Below, piece after piece: positions 52,263-61,412 of a stretch of DNA of 64,000 bases. Numbering within the stretch: position 1 is the stretch's first letter; each line of letters opens with the position of its first letter. The position numbers and the translations under genes are program-made. The stretch is taken from positions 1 through 64,000 of the forward strand of contig NZ_JNYZ01000042.1 of NCBI RefSeq assembly GCF_000717335.1. Reading direction: 5' to 3'. Source of the stretch: Amycolatopsis jejuensis. GTDB lineage: Bacteria > Actinomycetota > Actinomycetes > Mycobacteriales > Pseudonocardiaceae. The notes under the pieces were generated by a model. It was not told the DNA's origin. It made no database searches and was given only the letters and a program-made list of their open reading frames with translations.

Positions 52263-53327
52263 TCAACCGCCGATCGCGCTCATCGGCCGGATCGGCTGCG
52301 CGAAGCCGGCCTCGTTGATCTCGTGGCCCGCGAGCTTGCCCCACATCGTGGTGCGCCACGCGTCCGCCACCTCCTCATCGCGCGCGCCCGCGCGCACGAG
52401 GGAACGCAGGTCCGTCTCGTCGTTCGAGAAGAGGCACGAGCGGACGGCGCCGTCGGCGGTGAGCCGGGTGCGCTCGCACGCCGAGCAGAACGGCCGGGTG
52501 ACCGACGCGATGACGCCGACGTCGCCCGGTCCGCCGTCGACCAGCCAGCGCTCCGCGGGCGCGCCGCCGCGCGGGGCCGGGAACGGCGTGAGCGTGAACG
52601 CCTCGCCGAGCATCGCCAGGATGCCCTCGGCGGTGATCATGTCGCGGCGGTTCCAGCCGTGCTGCGCGTCCAGCGGCATCTGCTCGATGAACCGCAGGTG
52701 GTAGCCCTCGTCGAGGCAGAACCGCAGCAGCGGCACGGCCTCGTGCTCGTTGTGCCCGCGCATCAGCACGGAGTTGACCTTCACCGGCGCCAGCCCGGCG
52801 TCGCGCGCGGCGGCCAGCCCGGCCAGCACGTGCGGCAGGCGGTCGCGGCGGGTCAGCTCGGCGAACCGCTCGCGGTCGATGGTGTCGAGGGACACGTTGA
52901 TCCGGTCGAGGCCCGCCGCGACCAGGCCGGGTGCGCGTTTCGCGAGCCCGATCCCGTTGGTGGTCATGGACACCCGCGGCCGCGGCTCGAGCGCGGTGAC
53001 CCGCTCGATGATGTGCTCCAGGCCGGGGCGTAGCAGCGGTTCCCCGCCGGTGAGGCGGATGTCGGTGACCCCGAGCATCTCCACCGCGATGCGCATGAGC
53101 CGGATCAGCTCGTCGTCGGTGAGCACCTGCTCGCTCGGCATCCAGTCGAGGCCTTCGGCAGGCATGCAGTACGTACAGCGCAGATTGCACCGGTCGGTGA
53201 GCGACACCCGCAGGTCGGTGGCAACGCGGCCGAACGTGTCGAGCAGGCCGGGATGATCAGGTCTGGGCGTGCTTGAGGAACCTCGATTGCCGGGGACACG
53301 AGGAAACCCGAGAGGTACTGCCGTCAT
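52263..53327 (-). CDS. moaA: GTP 3',8-cyclase
   Basis: 354-residue radical SAM enzyme, first step of Mo-cofactor synthesis. First cluster motif CNLRCTYCMP; second 4Fe-4S cluster Cys residues in FCSACERTRLTADGAVRSCLF; TGGEPLLR SAM-binding; C-terminal Gly-Gly. ATG 53327; the frame extends upstream without similarity. Diverges from a MarR gene 87 bases away. Confidence 0.95.
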   Translation of the reverse strand: MTAVPLGFPRVPGNRGSSSTPRPDHPGLLDTFGRVATDLRVSLTDRCNLRCTYCMPAEGLDWMPSEQVLTDDELIRLMRIAVEMLGVTDIRLTGGEPLLRPGLEHIIERVTALEPRPRVSMTTNGIGLAKRAPGLVAAGLDRINVSLDTIDRERFAELTRRDRLPHVLAGLAAARDAGLAPVKVNSVLMRGHNEHEAVPLLRFCLDEGYHLRFIEQMPLDAQHGWNRRDMITAEGILAMLGEAFTLTPFPAPRGGAPAERWLVDGGPGDVGVIASVTRPFCSACERTRLTADGAVRSCLFSNDETDLRSLVRAGARDEEVADAWRTTMWGKLAGHEINEAGFAQPIRPMSAIGG

Positions 53328-53414
53328 TAGGGTCAGGATAGCCGGAGCGGGCCGGAAAAGCAGACTTGCGCGCGAGCGGGAAAACAACTCTCGGTCCACG
53401 ACTGGAGGCACTCG

Positions 53415-53888
53415 GTGAGTACCGGCGAGACGACCTATCCCTTGTCCCAAGGTGAGCTGGCTCACTTTTCCCGGCTGGCTGCCGAGGTCGGCACGCACAC
53501 CGTGGTGCGGCATGCCCGCGACGCCGCTCGCGAAGGGCTCTCGGCGACCGAGCGGCAAGCCCTCGAACTCGTCGGACAAACTGCGGATTCCCTTACGCCA
53601 GGCCGGATCGGGGCGCTCACCGGACTGTCCACCGGAGCTGTGACCGGGGTGCTGGACCGGCTCGAGAAGGCCGGTCTGGTGCGCCGCGAACGCGACCGGA
53701 TCGACCGGCGGAAGGTGCTCGTGGCGGTCACCGAGGCGGGTCGCGAGCGGCTTGCCGGGATTGCGCGCAGCGCCGCCGGGGACCTCGCCCGCGTGCTCGC
53801 GGAGTTCTCTCCGGCCGAGCGGAATGTGCTCGAGCGTTATCAGAACGCAATGCTCGAAGCGTTACGCGAAAATGCGCACCCCGCATAG
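53415..53888 (+). CDS. MarR family transcriptional regulator
   Basis: 157 residues with the MarR winged helix: LTPGRIGALTGLSTGAVTGV then LDRLEKAGLVRRERDRIDRR (wing). N-terminal LSQGELAHFSRLAAEVGTHT forms the dimer region. GTG 53415, preceded by GGAGGCACTCG. Divergent to moaA, a likely target; effector unknown. Confidence 0.88.
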   Translation: MSTGETTYPLSQGELAHFSRLAAEVGTHTVVRHARDAAREGLSATERQALELVGQTADSLTPGRIGALTGLSTGAVTGVLDRLEKAGLVRRERDRIDRRKVLVAVTEAGRERLAGIARSAAGDLARVLAEFSPAERNVLERYQNAMLEALRENAHPA

Positions 53889-53921
53889 CTTTTCCGCATC
53901 TGCGGAGATAATGTTTCGGCC

Positions 53922-54326
53922 ATGCCGCAATTTCGGTTGTCCGAGGCCGCCCGGCTCCTCGGCGTCAGTGACGACACAGTTCGCCGGTGGGTCCGCGCGG
54001 GGCAGCTGACCGCAACGGACGACGCCGCCGGCCGGAAAGTCGTCGACGGTGCCCAGCTCGCCGGGTTCGCACGTGCGCAGGCCGCGGTGCAGGACGATCC
54101 GTCGGCGGTCGGCCGCTCCGCCCGCAACCGCTTCGTCGGGCTGGTCACCGAGGTCATCGCCGACAAGGTGATGGCGCAGGTCGAGCTGCAGTGCGGGGCG
54201 CACCGAGTGGTGTCACTGATGAGCACCGAAGCCGTCCGTGAGCTCGGGCTGCGCCCCGGCGTGCTCGCGGTGGCCGTGGTGAAGGCGACCACCGTCGTCG
54301 TGGAAACCCCGGAAGGATCCAGATGA
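53922..54326 (+). CDS. Molybdate-responsive HTH-Mop (TOBE) protein
   Basis: 134 residues: N-terminal MerR/excisionase-like helix-turn-helix (FRLSEAARLLGVSDDTVRRW), C-terminal Mop/TOBE oxyanion-binding domain (ARNRFVGLVTEVIADKVMAQ, TTVVVETPEG). Likely senses molybdate and regulates the mod genes; overlaps modA by ATGA. Confidence 0.88.
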   Translation: MPQFRLSEAARLLGVSDDTVRRWVRAGQLTATDDAAGRKVVDGAQLAGFARAQAAVQDDPSAVGRSARNRFVGLVTEVIADKVMAQVELQCGAHRVVSLMSTEAVRELGLRPGVLAVAVVKATTVVVETPEGSR

Positions 54327-55111
54327 AGAAGCTCGCCCTCGTCGCCGGAACCGCGGCGATCGCGATGTTCGCCGGTGCCTGCAGCTCCAGCGACCAGCCA
54401 AGCACCGCCGCCAGTTCGAGCCCGGCTGCGGCAGGCGGCACTCTCACGGTGTTCGCCGCGGCGTCGCTCACCGAGTCCTTCAACGCGCTTGGCAAGCAGT
54501 TCGAGGCCGCGCACCCGGGCGTCAAGGTCACCTTCGACTACGAGGGGTCCTCCGCGCTCGTGCAGAAGCTGGACAACGGCGCGAAGGCCGACGTGTTCGC
54601 CTCGGCGGACCAGAAGAACATGGACAAGGCAGTGCAGGACGGGGTGATCGACGGCCAGCCTGCCGTGTTCGCCACCAACAAGCTGGCGATCGCGGTGGCC
54701 AAGGGCAATCCGAAGGGCATCAAGACCTTCGCGGACCTGGTCAAGCCCGGGTTGAACGTCGTCGTGTGCGCGCAGCAGGTGCCGTGCGGGTCGGCCACCG
54801 AGAAGGTGGAGAAGAGCACGGGTACCACGCTCAAGCCGGTGAGCGAGGAGACGAACGTCAAGCAGGTGCTGGCGAAGGTGCAGTCGGGCGACGCCGACGC
54901 GGGGCTGGTGTACGTCACCGACGCGACGTCGGCGGCGGGCAAGGTGGACAAGGTCGACTTCCCGGAGTCTTCGGGGGCGGTCAACCAGTACCCGATCGCG
55001 GTGGTGAAGAACGCCCCGCAGGCTGCGCTGGCCAAGCAGTTCACCGAGTTCATCCTCGGTGCCGATGGCAAGGCCGAGCTGGCCAAGATCGGGTTTGGCC
55101 CGGGCAAGTAG
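54323..55111 (+). CDS. modA: Molybdate-binding lipoprotein ModA
   Basis: 262 residues. Lipobox FAGACSS, then family motif [13 protein letters not shown] and [22 protein letters not shown] near the C-terminus. Captures molybdate (or tungstate) outside the membrane for ModBC. Operon with the Mop regulator, modB and modC. Confidence 0.94.
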   Translation: MKKLALVAGTAAIAMFAGACSSSDQPSTAASSSPAAAGGTLTVFAAASLTESFNALGKQFEAAHPGVKVTFDYEGSSALVQKLDNGAKADVFASADQKNMDKAVQDGVIDGQPAVFATNKLAIAVAKGNPKGIKTFADLVKPGLNVVVCAQQVPCGSATEKVEKSTGTTLKPVSEETNVKQVLAKVQSGDADAGLVYVTDATSAAGKVDKVDFPESSGAVNQYPIAVVKNAPQAALAKQFTEFILGADGKAELAKIGFGPGK

Positions 55112-55934
55112 GGCGCGCTCGGGGGCGGCGGCCGCGGTCCGGCCGCCGCACGCCCGGGTGCCCCTCGTCCTCTGGTTCCCCGCCGTCGCCGCGCTGGCGC
55201 TCGTGGTGCTGCCGGTCGTCGGCCTTCTCGTCCGGTCCGACCTCACGCGGCTGCCGTCGCTGCTGGTCACGTCGTCGTCGTTGAACGCGCTCCGGCTGTC
55301 GCTGGTCACCGCGGCACTGTCCACTGTGGCCTGTGTACTGCTCGGGGTACCACTGGCGGTCGTGCTCGCCCGTTCGCGGGTACGCGGGGCGCGGCTGTTG
55401 CGCTCGATCGTCCTGCTGCCGCTGGTATTGCCGCCTGTCGTCGGTGGACTGGCGTTGCTGTACCTGCTGGGACGCAAGGGTTTTCTCGGCATGTTCGTGA
55501 CCTGGCTGTCCGGCGAGCAGGTGCCGTTCACCACCACCGCGGTGGTGATTGCACAGACGTTCGTCGCGATGCCGTTCCTCGTCGTCAGCCTGGAAGGGGC
55601 GCTGCGCGGAGCCGGTGACCGGTACGAGCAGGTGGCCTCGACGCTCGGCGCGCGCCCGTGGACGGTGTTCCGCCGCGTCACGGTGCCCCTGCTGCTGCCG
55701 GCGCTCGGTTCCGGTGTCGTGCTCAGTTTTGCCCGTGCGCTGGGGGAATTCGGTGCGACGATCACGTTCGCGGGCAGCCTGGAGGGCGTCACGCGGACGT
55801 TGCCGCTCGAGGTCTACACCCAGGCCGAGGTGGACATCGACAGTGCGGTCGCGCTGGCGTTATTGCTCATCGTGGTCGCGATCCTGGTCATCGCGGTCGC
55901 GCGGCCGCGGTCGTGGGAAGGCGACCTGCGATGA
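55095..55934 (+). CDS. modB: Molybdate ABC permease ModB
   Basis: About 279 residues from TTG 55095 (overlapping modA by 17 bases); GTG 55158, giving [19 protein letters not shown], is an equally plausible start, and ATG 55059 less so. Five to six membrane helices, with conserved [19 protein letters not shown] and [18 protein letters not shown] loop [19 protein letters not shown]. modC overlaps by ATGA. Confidence 0.9.
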   Translation: MARASRARSGAAAAVRPPHARVPLVLWFPAVAALALVVLPVVGLLVRSDLTRLPSLLVTSSSLNALRLSLVTAALSTVACVLLGVPLAVVLARSRVRGARLLRSIVLLPLVLPPVVGGLALLYLLGRKGFLGMFVTWLSGEQVPFTTTAVVIAQTFVAMPFLVVSLEGALRGAGDRYEQVASTLGARPWTVFRRVTVPLLLPALGSGVVLSFARALGEFGATITFAGSLEGVTRTLPLEVYTQAEVDIDSAVALALLLIVVAILVIAVARPRSWEGDLR

Positions 55935-57010
55935 CACTTTCCGCGCGGCTGGCGCTCACCCGTGGCGAGTTCTCGCTCGACGTCGATTTCACCGTGCCCG
56001 GCGGCAGCGTGCTGGCGTTGCTGGGGCCGAACGGGTCCGGAAAGTCCACTGTGCTCGGTGGGCTCGCCGGTCTGCTGCCGGTGTCGTCTGCCGACATCGT
56101 GCTCGCCGAACGCCGATTGGCCGGGGACGGCGTCGACCTTCCGCCACACGAACGGCGGATCGGCTTGCTGTCCCAGGACGCCTTGCTGTTCCCCCATCTG
56201 TCCGCAGTGGACAATGTCGCGTTCGCCCCGCGGTCGAAGGGCGCCGGACGCTTGCCCGCGCGGGAAATCGCCGAGCGCTGGCTGTCCGAAGTGGACGCTG
56301 CGGAGTTCGCGGACCGGCGGCCGACCCAGCTGTCGGGTGGGCAGCAGCAACGGGTCGCGATTGCCAGGGCATTGGCGTCGGAGCCGTCGCTTTTGCTGCT
56401 GGACGAACCGTTTGCCGCGCTGGACGTCGATTCGGCACCGGCGATCCGCGGCCTGCTGCGCCGAGTGTTGCGAGACGGGCCGACCACCGTCCTGGTCACG
56501 CACGATCCGCTCGACGCGCTCGCATTGGCCGACCACGTGGCCGTGATGGCCGAGGGCCGGATCGTGGAACGCGGGCCGACGCGGGACGTCCTTGCCGCGC
56601 CGCGCACCGCGTTCACCGCTCGGATTGCCGGGCTGAACCTGGTGTCGGGAGTGGCGGTCGCCGACGGGTTGCGCACGCATTCGGGCGAGGTCGTCGCGGG
56701 ATTGCTGACGCCGGACACGGTGGTGGGCGAGGCGGCGGTCGCGGTGTTCGAGCCCAACGCGGTCGCGGTGTACCCGCACGACGGCGAGCATCACGGCAGT
56801 CCGCGCAACACGGTCGAGACCACAGTGGCCGCACTCGAACCGCACGGTCCGGTGATCCGGCTGCGCGCGGCCGGTGGTCCGCCGTGGGCGCGTGGGCTGG
56901 CCGCGGACCTCACGCCGGCGGCTGTTGCGGACCTCGGGCTGGAGCCGGGGTCGGCGGTCACGCTCTCGATCAAGGCCGCGACGGTGGCTGTGCACCCGGC
57001 CGCCGACTGA
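55931..57010 (+). CDS. modC: Molybdate ABC transporter ATPase ModC
   Basis: 359 residues. Walker [10 protein letters not shown], signature LSGGQQQRV, Walker [14 protein letters not shown]-loop VTHDPLDA, and a C-terminal TOBE domain (about 295-359) that may bind molybdate. Completes the modABC transporter supplying the Mo-cofactor pathway. Confidence 0.94.
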   Translation: MTLSARLALTRGEFSLDVDFTVPGGSVLALLGPNGSGKSTVLGGLAGLLPVSSADIVLAERRLAGDGVDLPPHERRIGLLSQDALLFPHLSAVDNVAFAPRSKGAGRLPAREIAERWLSEVDAAEFADRRPTQLSGGQQQRVAIARALASEPSLLLLDEPFAALDVDSAPAIRGLLRRVLRDGPTTVLVTHDPLDALALADHVAVMAEGRIVERGPTRDVLAAPRTAFTARIAGLNLVSGVAVADGLRTHSGEVVAGLLTPDTVVGEAAVAVFEPNAVAVYPHDGEHHGSPRNTVETTVAALEPHGPVIRLRAAGGPPWARGLAADLTPAAVADLGLEPGSAVTLSIKAATVAVHPAAD

Positions 57011-57058
57011 TACGGTTCAGACTCGCTTGACCGATCGAGAAGCGAGGGGCCTGCGACG

Positions 57059-57853
57059 GTGACCGAAGCCCGGTGGACCTATCTGAGCGACATGGACGGC
57101 GTCCTGGTGCGCGAGGAGCACCTCGTGCCCGGCGCGGACGAGTTCCTTGCCGAGCTGCGCGACAACGCCATCGACTTCCTGGTGCTCACCAACAACTCCA
57201 TCTACACCCCGCGCGACCTGCGGGCGCGGCTGCTGCGCACTGGTCTGGACATCCCGGAGGAGTCGATCTGGACCTCGGCGCTGGCCACCGCGAAGTTCCT
57301 CGATTCGCAGCGGCCGAACGGCACCGCGTTCGTGATCGGCGAGGCAGGGCTCACCACGGCACTGCACGAGGTCGGGTACGTGCTCACCGAGCGCGATCCG
57401 GACTACGTCGTACTCGGCGAGACCCGGACGTACAGCTTCACCTCGATCACCAACGCGATCCGGCTGATCGAACGGGGCGCGAAGTTCATCGCGACGAACC
57501 CGGATGCCACCGGGCCGAGCGTCGAGGGGTCGATGCCGGCGACCGGGTCGGTCGCGGCGCTGATCGAGAAGGCGACCGGGCGCTCGCCGTACTACGTGGG
57601 CAAGCCGAACCCGCTCATGATGCGGTCGGCGCTGCGGCAGCTCGGCGCGCACTCGGAGTCGACGCTCATGATCGGCGACCGGATGGACACCGACGTGCAC
57701 TCCGGAATCGAGGCCGGTCTGCAGACGATTCTGGTGCTCACTGGCATTTCCACGGCGGAATCGGTGGACAATTTCCCCTACCGTCCCACGAAGGTCCTCG
57801 ACTCGGTCGCCGACCTGATCGGGCGAACGCGTGACCCGTTCGGCGAAGGCTGA
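57059..57853 (+). CDS. HAD-IIA family phosphatase (NagD-like)
   Basis: 264 residues. HAD motifs: SDMDGVLV (nucleophile Asp), LTNNS, KPNPLMM (Lys), [10 protein letters not shown]2 cap type IIA. Hydrolyses small phosphate esters; substrate unassigned. GTG 57059. Followed 37 bases later by the metallophosphoesterase gene. Confidence 0.9.
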   Translation: MTEARWTYLSDMDGVLVREEHLVPGADEFLAELRDNAIDFLVLTNNSIYTPRDLRARLLRTGLDIPEESIWTSALATAKFLDSQRPNGTAFVIGEAGLTTALHEVGYVLTERDPDYVVLGETRTYSFTSITNAIRLIERGAKFIATNPDATGPSVEGSMPATGSVAALIEKATGRSPYYVGKPNPLMMRSALRQLGAHSESTLMIGDRMDTDVHSGIEAGLQTILVLTGISTAESVDNFPYRPTKVLDSVADLIGRTRDPFGEG

Positions 57854-57890
57854 CCGGCCACCGCCCGGGAGCAGGGCATATCGTCGAGCG

Positions 57891-58685
57891 ATGAGCGTGT
57901 ATGTGGTGGGCGACGTCCACGGGCATCGTGATGCCCTGGCCGACGCCTTGCGCGCCGAGGGTCTGGTCGACGGCGACGGCGCTTGGACCGGCGCCGAAGA
58001 CCGGTTGTGGTTCCTCGGCGATTTCACCGACCGCGGCCCGGACGGCGTCGGCGTCATCGACCTCGTGCGCGGCCTGCAGGAGCAGGCGGCCGACGCCGGC
58101 GGGCAGGTGGAGATGCTGCTGGGCAACCACGAGATCCTGCTGCTCGGGATGTACCACTTCGGCGACCGTCCGGTGCCGTCCGGCTTCGGCCCGCGCAGTT
58201 TCGCCCGCAGCTGGGAGATCAACGGCGGCCTGCTGTCGGACCAGGACCGGCTCACTCCGGAGCACATCGAATGGCTCACCGAGCGCCCGCTGGTCGCGCT
58301 GGACGAGGACCATCTGCTGCTGCACTCGGACACGCTCGAATACCTCGACTGGGGCGAGGATCTCGACACGATCAACGCCACCGCGCACGACATCCTGACC
58401 GGCAGCAACCTCGAATCCTGGTGGGACGTGTGGCGCCGGATGACCACCCGGTACGCCTTCCGTGGCCCGGCAGGCGAGGAGAACGCCGACCGGCTGCTGG
58501 CGGCGCTTGGCGGTTCGCGGATCGTCCACGGGCACAGCGTGATCGCCGACCAGCTGGGGATTCACCCGTCGCAGATCGAAGGCCCGTACCTGTACGCGGG
58601 CGGCAAGGCGCTGGGTATCGACGGCGGGTTGTTCGTGGGCGGGCCGTGCCTCGTGGTGAAGCTGCCGTTCGAACCGGAGGACTAG
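57891..58685 (+). CDS. Metallophosphoesterase (calcineurin-like)
   Basis: 264 residues. Dimetal motifs GDVHGH, GDFTDRGP, LGNHE, LLHSD, VHGHS all present. Could be a phosphoprotein or nucleotide phosphatase; substrate unknown. ATG 57891. Its TAG stop overlaps the convergent YccF stop (CTAG). Confidence 0.9.
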   Translation: MSVYVVGDVHGHRDALADALRAEGLVDGDGAWTGAEDRLWFLGDFTDRGPDGVGVIDLVRGLQEQAADAGGQVEMLLGNHEILLLGMYHFGDRPVPSGFGPRSFARSWEINGGLLSDQDRLTPEHIEWLTERPLVALDEDHLLLHSDTLEYLDWGEDLDTINATAHDILTGSNLESWWDVWRRMTTRYAFRGPAGEENADRLLAALGGSRIVHGHSVIADQLGIHPSQIEGPYLYAGGKALGIDGGLFVGGPCLVVKLPFEPED

Positions 58686-59053
58686 GCGTCCACGATTTCC
58701 TTGCCGAGCGGCATCAGGGAGACCGGGATCATCTTGAAATTCGCCAGTCCGAGCGGGATTCCGATGATCGTGATGCACAGCAGCGTGCCGGTGATCAGGT
58801 GCCCGATGCTGAGCCACAGCCCGGCGAACACGAACCAGATCACGTTGCCGAGGAACGAGCCGACGCCCGCGTCCCGCCGGTCGACCACCGTGCGCCCGAA
58901 CGGCCACAACGCGTAGTTCGCGATCCGGAACGAAGCGATGCCGAAGGGGATCGTGACGATCAGGATGCAGCAGATCACGCCGGCGACCAGGTAGCCCAGG
59001 GCCATCCAGAAGCCGCACAGCACGAGCCAGAGTGCATTGAGAATCAGGCGCAT
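58682..59053 (-). CDS. YccF domain inner-membrane protein
   Basis: 123 residues, two YccF repeats: LWLVLCGFWMALGYLVAGV and VIWFVFAGLWLSIGHLITG, each followed by an IPFG/IPLG turn (TIPFGIASFRIANYALWPFG, GIPLGLANFK). Four hydrophobic segments. Resembles Rv0870c, next to the moa block in M. tuberculosis. Start overlaps the PhzF stop. Confidence 0.88.
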   Translation of the reverse strand: MRLILNALWLVLCGFWMALGYLVAGVICCILIVTIPFGIASFRIANYALWPFGRTVVDRRDAGVGSFLGNVIWFVFAGLWLSIGHLITGTLLCITIIGIPLGLANFKMIPVSLMPLGKEIVDA

Positions 59054-59793
59054 CAGACGTGCAACTCCCCGCTCACCACGGTGACCGCCTGCCCGCGCAG
59101 CAGGACCCGGTCGCCTCGGACTTCCACGCGAACGGTCCCGCCGCGCTCGGACAGCTGTGCTCCGGTCAGGGCGGTTTTGCCCAGTTTTTCCGCCCAGTAC
59201 GGGGCGAGGCAGCAGTGCGCGGACCCGGTGACGGGATCCTCGTCGACCCCAACGCCGGGTCCGAAGAAGCGGCTGACGAAGTCGTCTCCCGGCGCGGTGA
59301 TCACGAGCCGCCCGGTCCAGGTTTCGCGGAGGGCGTCGAGGTCCGGCTGCGCTTTGCGGACCGCGTCGGCGCTTTCGAGGACGACGAACAGGTTTTCCCG
59401 CGCCCGTCCGGTGAATCTCGCTCCGGGGATGATGTGGTTCAGGTCTTCGCCGGTTTCGAGGGGCGGGTCGGCCGGGAAGTCCATCTCGATCCAGTCGCCG
59501 GTTTTGGTGCAGGTGAGGTGGCCGCTGAGGGTGTCGTAGACCTGCCGCCCGCCGAGAACGTGCGTGACGGCGACGGTGGCGTGCCCGCAGAGCGCGACTT
59601 CCTTGGTGGGCGTGAACCAGCGAAGGGACTTCACGTCGCCTCGGTTGACCACGAAGGCCGTCTCGGAGTGCTTCATCTCGGCCGCGACCTGCTGCATCCA
59701 CCCGGCGTCCGCAGGCTCGTCGAGCACGACGACCCCGGCCGGATTCCCGGTGAAAGCCCGGTCGGTGAACGCGTCGACGAGGTGGAATCGCAT
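59053..59793 (-). CDS. PhzF family isomerase
   Basis: 246 residues. Catalytic Glu in HSETAFV, CGHATVAVTHVL, FPADPPLE, and the second-domain DPVTGSAHCCLAPYW. Member of the diaminopimelate-epimerase fold; role outside phenazine synthesis usually unknown. ATG 59793; frame to 59853 rejected. Overlaps YccF by one base, one operon. Confidence 0.9.
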   Translation of the reverse strand: MRFHLVDAFTDRAFTGNPAGVVVLDEPADAGWMQQVAAEMKHSETAFVVNRGDVKSLRWFTPTKEVALCGHATVAVTHVLGGRQVYDTLSGHLTCTKTGDWIEMDFPADPPLETGEDLNHIIPGARFTGRARENLFVVLESADAVRKAQPDLDALRETWTGRLVITAPGDDFVSRFFGPGVGVDEDPVTGSAHCCLAPYWAEKLGKTALTGAQLSERGGTVRVEVRGDRVLLRGQAVTVVSGELHV

Positions 59794-59866
59794 GGTGTCG
59801 ACGGTACCTGGGCTCATGGGGTCCATCGTTCCCGACATCGGCCGCGCCGGCATCGGGGATTTTCCC

Positions 59867-61117
59867 TTACCTCGCAGCGATGTTCCCGTTGATGATCACC
59901 GTGGCCGGCCGCCCGAGCGCCGCCGGGAGGTCCCCATCCACGACGACCAGATCGGCGTCGAAACCGGGCCGGATCCGCCCTTTCGTGGCGAACCCACACC
60001 CGTCGGCAGCGACCGACGTCGCCGACGCAAGCGCTTCCACCAGCGGAACCCCGGCGGTGACCAGCCCGGCCACCGACCACGGCAACACCCCGTGCGGCTT
60101 ACCCTGGTTGATCCCGGAATCACCACCGGACACCGTCCGGACCCCTTTCGCGAACATCGTCGCCGCATCCTTCGCGCGAGCCTCCACCGACAGCCCATAC
60201 CGCGCCAGCAGCCGCCGAATCTTCTCCGGCGGCACCATGCCGGGCATGACCCCGATGGTCGGACAGACAGCGATGTTTCTGCTGCTCAGCTTGTGGATCA
60301 GGCGGTCACTGAGCCGAACCCCGTCGGGCGTGAGGCAGGTACAGTGCTCAATCCCGTCCGCACCAGCGTCGACGGCCTGCTCGACGGCAGCGAGCGCATG
60401 AGCGTGCACCGTGACCGGCAGGTTTGCGGCGTGGGCAAGGTCGACGATCAGGCGAAGGTCGGGGTCACTGAACTGGCAGCTGTAGACGTCGGTGCCCTGC
60501 GTGTTGATCCCGCCGCTGCCCATGATCTTGACGACGTCGACCCCACGGTCCACCCGCTCGGCGATTGCGTCCCGGATCTGCTTGACCCCACTGACCGCGC
60601 CACCCATGTTCCAGCAGTGCCCACCGGGGATGGTGATGGGCGGCCCGGCTGTCGCGACTTTTGGCAGGCCTTCGCGGTTACGCCAGTCCTGGGTGGCGAA
60701 GTTGCGGTCACCGAGGTCCCGTACCGCGGTGACGCCCGCCGCGAGCTGACGTCGGAGGCCGGCCTCGATCACCTGGGCCTGCTGGGTCGGGTCGTGGTCG
60801 GCCAGCCGGTCGAGGGCGCCTTCCTTGCTGTCGCAACAGAGGTGAACGTGCGCGTCGATCAGCCCGGGGAGGAGGGTTCCGCCGGGGAAATCGAGGACTT
60901 GGTCTGCTTGCGGGGTCTCTTGTGGAGTCTTTTGCGGGGTCTTTTGTGTCGTCGGTCCTGACGCCGTTGGCCCTGACGCCGTTGGCCCTGATGCCGGTCC
61001 TGTTGCTGGGCCGACCGAAGTGATCCGACCGTCGTCAACCAGCACGACGGTCCCTTCCGGCAGGAACCGCTCCCCGTCGAAAACCCGCTCCGCGCGCACC
61101 GCCAGCCTGCTGCCCAT
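59867..61117 (-). CDS. Amidohydrolase (imidazolonepropionase-like)
   Basis: 416 residues. Metal site HVHLCCD, KIMGSGGI (carboxylated or metal-binding Lys region), VHAHA, HCTCL, GGDSGI. Acts on a cyclic amide or peptide; substrate unknown. Residues about 37-72 are a low-complexity insert of GPTAS and QKTP units coded by short tandem repeats, in a loop of the N-terminal beta-sandwich. ATG 61117. Confidence 0.87.
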   Translation of the reverse strand: MGSRLAVRAERVFDGERFLPEGTVVLVDDGRITSVGPATGPASGPTASGPTASGPTTQKTPQKTPQETPQADQVLDFPGGTLLPGLIDAHVHLCCDSKEGALDRLADHDPTQQAQVIEAGLRRQLAAGVTAVRDLGDRNFATQDWRNREGLPKVATAGPPITIPGGHCWNMGGAVSGVKQIRDAIAERVDRGVDVVKIMGSGGINTQGTDVYSCQFSDPDLRLIVDLAHAANLPVTVHAHALAAVEQAVDAGADGIEHCTCLTPDGVRLSDRLIHKLSSRNIAVCPTIGVMPGMVPPEKIRRLLARYGLSVEARAKDAATMFAKGVRTVSGGDSGINQGKPHGVLPWSVAGLVTAGVPLVEALASATSVAADGCGFATKGRIRPGFDADLVVVDGDLPAALGRPATVIINGNIAAR

Positions 61118-61412
61118 GGGCTCACCTCACCCAGAGGTCGCTCGGCGCCGCAGTTTTGTTGCCAACCTGCGCGGGTTGTCTTTGCCGCGACCCGCCCAGG
61201 TTGCCCTTGCTACCACCCGCACGGGTAGCCGCTGCCGCTGCCGCCGCCCAGCGCGCGTCGTCTTTGCCACCGCCCGCGCAGAATGTCTTCGCCGCGACCC
61301 GCGCAGTTGCCGTTGCTGCCACCCGCACGGGTTGCCGCTGCAGCCACTGGTGCGCGTCGTCTTTGCCGCCGCCCGCGCAGAATGTCTTCGCCGCCGCTCG
61401 CGCAGGCGCCCG
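61118..61412. repeat. Gene-free repeat region with a 99-base period
   Basis: GCGCGTCGTCTTTGCC and the following bases recur at 61253 and 61352 (period 99), with a more degenerate unit near 61160; each holds CCCGCGCAGAATGTCTTCG or the variant CCACCCGCACGGGT. Between the amidohydrolase start and the 3' end of the T7SS-type gene. No gene seen. Confidence 0.75.
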
